From an uncultured Alistipes sp. (GTDB taxonomy: Bacteria; Bacteroidota; Bacteroidia; Bacteroidales; Rikenellaceae), in NCBI RefSeq assembly GCF_963931675.1, contig NZ_OZ007039.1, positions 1,835,806-1,899,805 on the forward strand: 64,000 nt of DNA, given 5' to 3'. Position numbers and translations under genes: made by a program. Below are positions 60,725 through 64,000 of this stretch, piece by piece. The notes under the pieces were generated by a model. The model did no database searches and was not told where the DNA came from. It saw only the letters and a list, made by a program, of their open reading frames with translations. How positions within the stretch are numbered: the stretch's first letter is position 1; each line of letters begins with the position of its first letter.

Positions 60725-62464
60725 TTACTTGGCACTCCCTCCCTTGCCTTTCATCTGCTTGCTGGCTGCGGTATTGACATAACCCAGCATAGCCCTCAAA
60801 TCCGATATTTCCTTGAACTTGTCAAGCTCAATCAGGAACGTACTCGATGTATATTGGGTACGTTTTCTTGCGCCAAATCGGTGCTTCAGCACGTCATTGT
60901 TGAGCTTTTTGTAGCCGTTGTCGGTGGCTGACTGCAATTCGAGGTACTCGTAGCCGCTCGCGGTCTTCCTCACGACGGCGGCGTGACCTCCCGTGATAAG
61001 AATGTACTCCTTGCCCTCGGACATCGTCGCCAGCAGCTTGTTGGACAGCGCGAAGTCGTTCTTGCCCACCTCCTTGACACCGCTCACGGCATCGTTTATC
61101 TTGTCCCAAGTGGTACGCTGGGAGAACGTAGTCTGGCTCTGCCCTCCTCGGAAGTCCCGTACCGACAATCCGCACCTGTTTCCAACGAAAGCGAGGCACA
61201 GCGAGGCGCACGAGCCAGCGGTCTTGTCGCCTCCTCCCACGCGCTTGACGATAGAGTCCAGCGTAGCCTCTCCCGACAGCGAGCGCACAGGAACACGGGC
61301 AATCCCGACGGCTTTCAGCCCCTTGATAAGATCCTCGAATTTCGCCTGCTTCTGCACGTTGGCAACGGGTGTGACATACTTGCCGTTGTCGCGCAGGAAG
61401 TACGGCAGCGACTTCGCCCGTGCCATGCGGTCGCGGTTGTCCTCCACCCACTTCTTGAACTCCTGTGGCACGTCCTCCACGCGGTTGACGCTGTTGCCGT
61501 CCAGCGGCTCGCCAGCCATAATACGGGCGTTGTCGGCGAATACCTCCTCGGGCGTTTTCAGTATCGAGAACGTAGTGCAGCGGCACAGCGGATGCCAGCC
61601 AGTGAACTTGAAGTCCTTGGGGTAGCAGCCCTTGCCCTTGGTTGCGTTGCTTCCGAGGGGCGCACTCAGCTCGTCGCAGATGTCGTAGAACGGAACGCCG
61701 TTCAGTGTGTGGTTGTTAGACAGCTCAATACGAATGCCTACGACGAAGTCCATCTGCTGGTAGCGGTCGTAGTCGCTCGTGCGGTAGGCGATGTTTGTCT
61801 CAGTAGCCGCGAGCCGTCGGGCGTTCTTGTAGCTGGAACGGTACACGCCCATGCCTGAGTGGTAGGCTTTCGCCGCCTTGGAGAGTTGCAGGTTTCCGTA
61901 CTTGTCCCTGACCCTGCGGAACAGCTTGTTAGGCTCACGCAGATAGGAGCGCAGGCGACGGCTCAACTCGTCAGCGGACAGCCCGTCACCAAGCCCGATG
62001 TCAATTCCCATTTCAATCTCGCTCTTGAACTGGTCGGAATAGCGCCACACCCTGTCTGAGAGGTTCAGCCCGTTCTCTCGCCTTGTCTTGAACGCCGCCT
62101 GCGCCTCCGCATTGTTTGTGTAGTACGCCCTGCGCTGCTCGGGGGTAAGCTGCGAGACGTTCACCCCGAAGTATTCGTCCACCAGTGCGTCGTTCTTGTC
62201 GTTCCCGAGCTTCCATCCGAGGTCTATACCGTCGAGGACTACCGTCTGCACCCCGTTCCGCATATCGCTCAGGAGGCGGTCGACGCGCTGCTTGGTCATA
62301 GGGTAGTCGTCGAATGAGAACGGCTTTTCCCCGTCAACGGACACAACGGAGGCTATCAGCGCAGCCTCGCGCGAGAGTTCCTTGAACAGCTCGTCGATAG
62401 CTCGCTGAACAGCCGCCATGTTGCGCTTGTTACGGGCGTCCCACTTATTCGACCTTGGTGCCAT
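60725..62464 (-). CDS. MuF-type minor head protein fused to a papain-like domain
   Basis: A 579-aa protein. Residues ~1-300 form the head morphogenesis (Mu gpF / SPP1 gp7) domain, ending in the typical WHPLCRCTTF (~290-299). Residues ~370-560 add a domain with GSCASLC (Cys419/Cys423), TGGHAAVVRK (His494) and EYLELQS (~506-512), the Cys-His order of papain-like peptidase/toxin domains. MuF proteins with C-terminal toxin domains are known in prophages and are packaged with the head. Target and activity here are unknown. Confidence 0.72.
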   Translation of the reverse strand: MAPRSNKWDARNKRNMAAVQRAIDELFKELSREAALIASVVSVDGEKPFSFDDYPMTKQRVDRLLSDMRNGVQTVVLDGIDLGWKLGNDKNDALVDEYFGVNVSQLTPEQRRAYYTNNAEAQAAFKTRRENGLNLSDRVWRYSDQFKSEIEMGIDIGLGDGLSADELSRRLRSYLREPNKLFRRVRDKYGNLQLSKAAKAYHSGMGVYRSSYKNARRLAATETNIAYRTSDYDRYQQMDFVVGIRIELSNNHTLNGVPFYDICDELSAPLGSNATKGKGCYPKDFKFTGWHPLCRCTTFSILKTPEEVFADNARIMAGEPLDGNSVNRVEDVPQEFKKWVEDNRDRMARAKSLPYFLRDNGKYVTPVANVQKQAKFEDLIKGLKAVGIARVPVRSLSGEATLDSIVKRVGGGDKTAGSCASLCLAFVGNRCGLSVRDFRGGQSQTTFSQRTTWDKINDAVSGVKEVGKNDFALSNKLLATMSEGKEYILITGGHAAVVRKTASGYEYLELQSATDNGYKKLNNDVLKHRFGARKRTQYTSSTFLIELDKFKEISDLRAMLGYVNTAASKQMKGKGGSAK

Positions 62465-62690
62465 TGGTAGCGCGTTTTTCGAAGCGTTCGCACTGTGGGT
62501 CTTTCAGGAACTTGCAGAACTTGCCGTTCTTGGACTTGTCGTCGTAGGGGCAGCGGCATAGCATTAGCGAGCCGTCGTATGCAAGTCCGCTCCAGTCGTA
62601 GGAGTACACACAGTCACGGCAGGTGTACTGGGGCTTCTGAGGCTCTTTCTTGCGCCTCGCAGCCGAGGTTGATGTTCTTCTTGTAGCCAT
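62445..62690 (-). CDS. Small zinc-binding phage protein
   Basis: An 81-aa protein with a basic N terminus and four-plus Cys in CRDCVYSYDW, LCRCPYD and FCKFLKDPQCERF. It overlaps the MuF gene by 20 nt and follows the portal gene by 12 bp. Confidence 0.6.
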   Translation of the reverse strand: MATRRTSTSAARRKKEPQKPQYTCRDCVYSYDWSGLAYDGSLMLCRCPYDDKSKNGKFCKFLKDPQCERFEKRATNGTKVE

Positions 62691-62702
62691 AGTAGTTATT
62701 GT

Positions 62703-64000
62703 TTATATGGTTGGTTCAAATGCGTCCAGGGCCTCGTCCTCCGCTATCTCCTGCAGGGTCTTGTCAACGTCGGTAGAGTGACCGTACATTTCGATACTCT
62801 CGCGGTGGCTGATGAGCGGCTTGCCCCCGTTAGCGGTGGTGAGGTTGGTGATAGTGTCTTTCTCGTCCGTGATAGTGAACGGCGTGATGACGTTCTCAAC
62901 GGGGAGGGCGTCGATGTCGGCGTGGTAGGAGGTCGGGAGCGACGCCTTGACAAACGCCTTGACCACGTTCACCTCGCGGTCGTAGAACTCAATGAGCCTG
63001 CCGCTCTCGTCTTTGACTTTCAGCTGGGCGTCGATGAACAGCTGCTTGCGGCTCTCGCCGCTCATAGGGTTGGACTTCATACTCTCATAGCTCCAGTCGG
63101 GGAGCTGCAACTGGGTGAAGAATGACTGGCGAAGCTCCGCCACGTAGAACTTGAGGTTCTCGACCGCCTGCTGCCAAGTGACGTACTGCGCCGCACTGCC
63201 TTTCGGATACTGCATGATTGAGCGGAACTCGCGGTCTTGGCTCTGCTCGTCGCCGTACTGTATCTGCTCGTCGGCGAACACGATGAACACGGGCTTGGAG
63301 TTCTTGCGGAGGTAGTTACCGTTGCGGCTCAACGCCCACTCAATCTCGAACACGATACGGCTGGTGTCCTCCCAAATGGGGGTCGGTCGGAACGTGTACA
63401 CGGCAGGTATCTTGCCGAGGGCGTTCACCTCGTCCTCCATTACCTCCCAGCCGCTGTTACGTTCGTTGCTCCACTTGATGTGGCGGTCTGCTGTGTAGGC
63501 GTCGAAGTAGGATACGGTCTTGCCGAGCTTCTTCCGTGTGTAGCCCACGGACAGGGCTATCATATCCCCGTACTCGTCGAACAGTGGGTACAGCTCGTCA
63601 CCCAGCATTGGGGAGAAATTGCGGCAGCGCATCTTCAGGGGCGAGTTGAAGCCGTAGATGTTGTTCCGCTCCTCGACGGCGTACCATAGGGTCATTACCT
63701 CGCACCCAGCGAACAGCATGTTGCACCGCTCGATGTTCACGCTGTCTATGCGGTTGCGCTCGTAGATTTTCTCGATGTACGCCGCCACCTCCTTCTGCCG
63801 CTCGTTCTCGGGCTTGTACACGCGGCGGACGGGAATGCCCGTTATCAGCTCCGTCATACGCTTTGTAGCGAGCTGCTGGAGGTTGCAGGTGATGCGCGTC
63901 ACAAGTTCCACCGAGCCGTCGTCGTTGGTGATGTCGGGGTACTGCGCCTTGCACATTACGGGGTGCTTGCGTGGGTCATACTCGTGCAGCAGTCCGCGCC
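62703..64000 (-). CDS. Phage portal protein (partial, runs off the right edge)
   Basis: The frame stays open through the right edge; upstream of the ATG at 63956 it continues RGLLHEYDPRKHPV, so the true start is outside. The 432 visible residues match the SPP1/HK97-type portal layout: TRITCNLQQLATKRMTELITG near the start, IERCNMLFAGCEVMTLWYAV, and PAVYTFRPTPIWEDTSRIVFEIEWALS. Forms the DNA entry ring of the head. The terminase and any Mu-like transposase genes would lie to the right. Confidence 0.78.
   Translation of the reverse strand, partial: RGLLHEYDPRKHPVMCKAQYPDITNDDGSVELVTRITCNLQQLATKRMTELITGIPVRRVYKPENERQKEVAAYIEKIYERNRIDSVNIERCNMLFAGCEVMTLWYAVEERNNIYGFNSPLKMRCRNFSPMLGDELYPLFDEYGDMIALSVGYTRKKLGKTVSYFDAYTADRHIKWSNERNSGWEVMEDEVNALGKIPAVYTFRPTPIWEDTSRIVFEIEWALSRNGNYLRKNSKPVFIVFADEQIQYGDEQSQDREFRSIMQYPKGSAAQYVTWQQAVENLKFYVAELRQSFFTQLQLPDWSYESMKSNPMSGESRKQLFIDAQLKVKDESGRLIEFYDREVNVVKAFVKASLPTSYHADIDALPVENVITPFTITDEKDTITNLTTANGGKPLISHRESIEMYGHSTDVDKTLQEIAEDEALDAFEPTI

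Overview
This 64 kb window is a stack of horizontally acquired elements in a member of the Bacteroidales (Bacteroides/Parabacteroides/Alistipes type). The assignment rests on Bacteroidetes-type promoters (TAnnTTTG -7 boxes at 6744, 16032-16047 and 22028), a XusABC xenosiderophore locus with a SusC-like TonB receptor, Bacteroides-type tyrosine recombinases and mobilization proteins, and a DGR-bearing prophage resembling the Bacteroides hankyphage group. Base composition changes sharply between blocks: AT-rich dnd genes on the left, intermediate iron genes, and a GC-rich prophage on the right.

Region 1 (1-6344) is the 3' part of a DNA phosphorothioation (Dnd-type) modification/restriction operon on the + strand. 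It holds the end of an upstream gene, a phospholipase-D/SF2-helicase restriction protein, a 63-aa partner and a DndD-like ATPase. A 1573-bp IS110-family element then splits DndD from the next overlapping small gene. An identical copy of this IS lies inverted at 33467-35039. Each copy has a 3' non-coding region that folds into a strongly structured RNA, a candidate bridge/seekRNA.

Region 2 (6.7-27.8 kb) begins with a tyrosine recombinase. Next come a TetR-controlled operon on the - strand (methyltransferase, ABC exporter-fold half-transporter, second methyltransferase broken by an IS481-family element, second ABC half-transporter), a frameshifted KilA-N gene, a xusABC-like iron-siderophore locus, an OmpA-family gene with two in-frame amber codons, a MobV relaxase with an oriT-like site, and an orphan HNH protein. 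It reads as iron-acquisition cargo on a mobilizable island. The transporter operon may move siderophore-like molecules, which is inference from fold and context.

Region 3 (27.8-36.3 kb) is a compact integrative mobilizable element on the - strand: relaxase, MobC-type accessory protein, RepA/AAA ATPase, excisionase-like HTH protein, membrane protein, tyrosine recombinase, and a multi-HTH protein now separated from the recombinase by the second IS110 copy.

Region 4 (36.3-64 kb, continuing past the right edge) is a tailed prophage read mostly right to left: portal, small zinc protein, MuF head protein fused to a papain-like domain, scaffold, decoration protein, capsid, connectors, tail tube, tRNA-like gene, tail-assembly chaperone with a -1 frameshift, tape measure, distal tail proteins, receptor-binding protein, tail hub and lysis genes. 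The receptor-binding protein is the target of a diversity-generating retroelement (DGR). A 109-bp template/variable repeat pair differs at 20 positions, all of them template adenines. The reverse transcriptase, however, has lost its catalytic core, so this DGR appears to be a fossil. A cassette of small + strand genes interrupts the head operon, and a ~100-bp putative control element recurs upstream of three phage genes.
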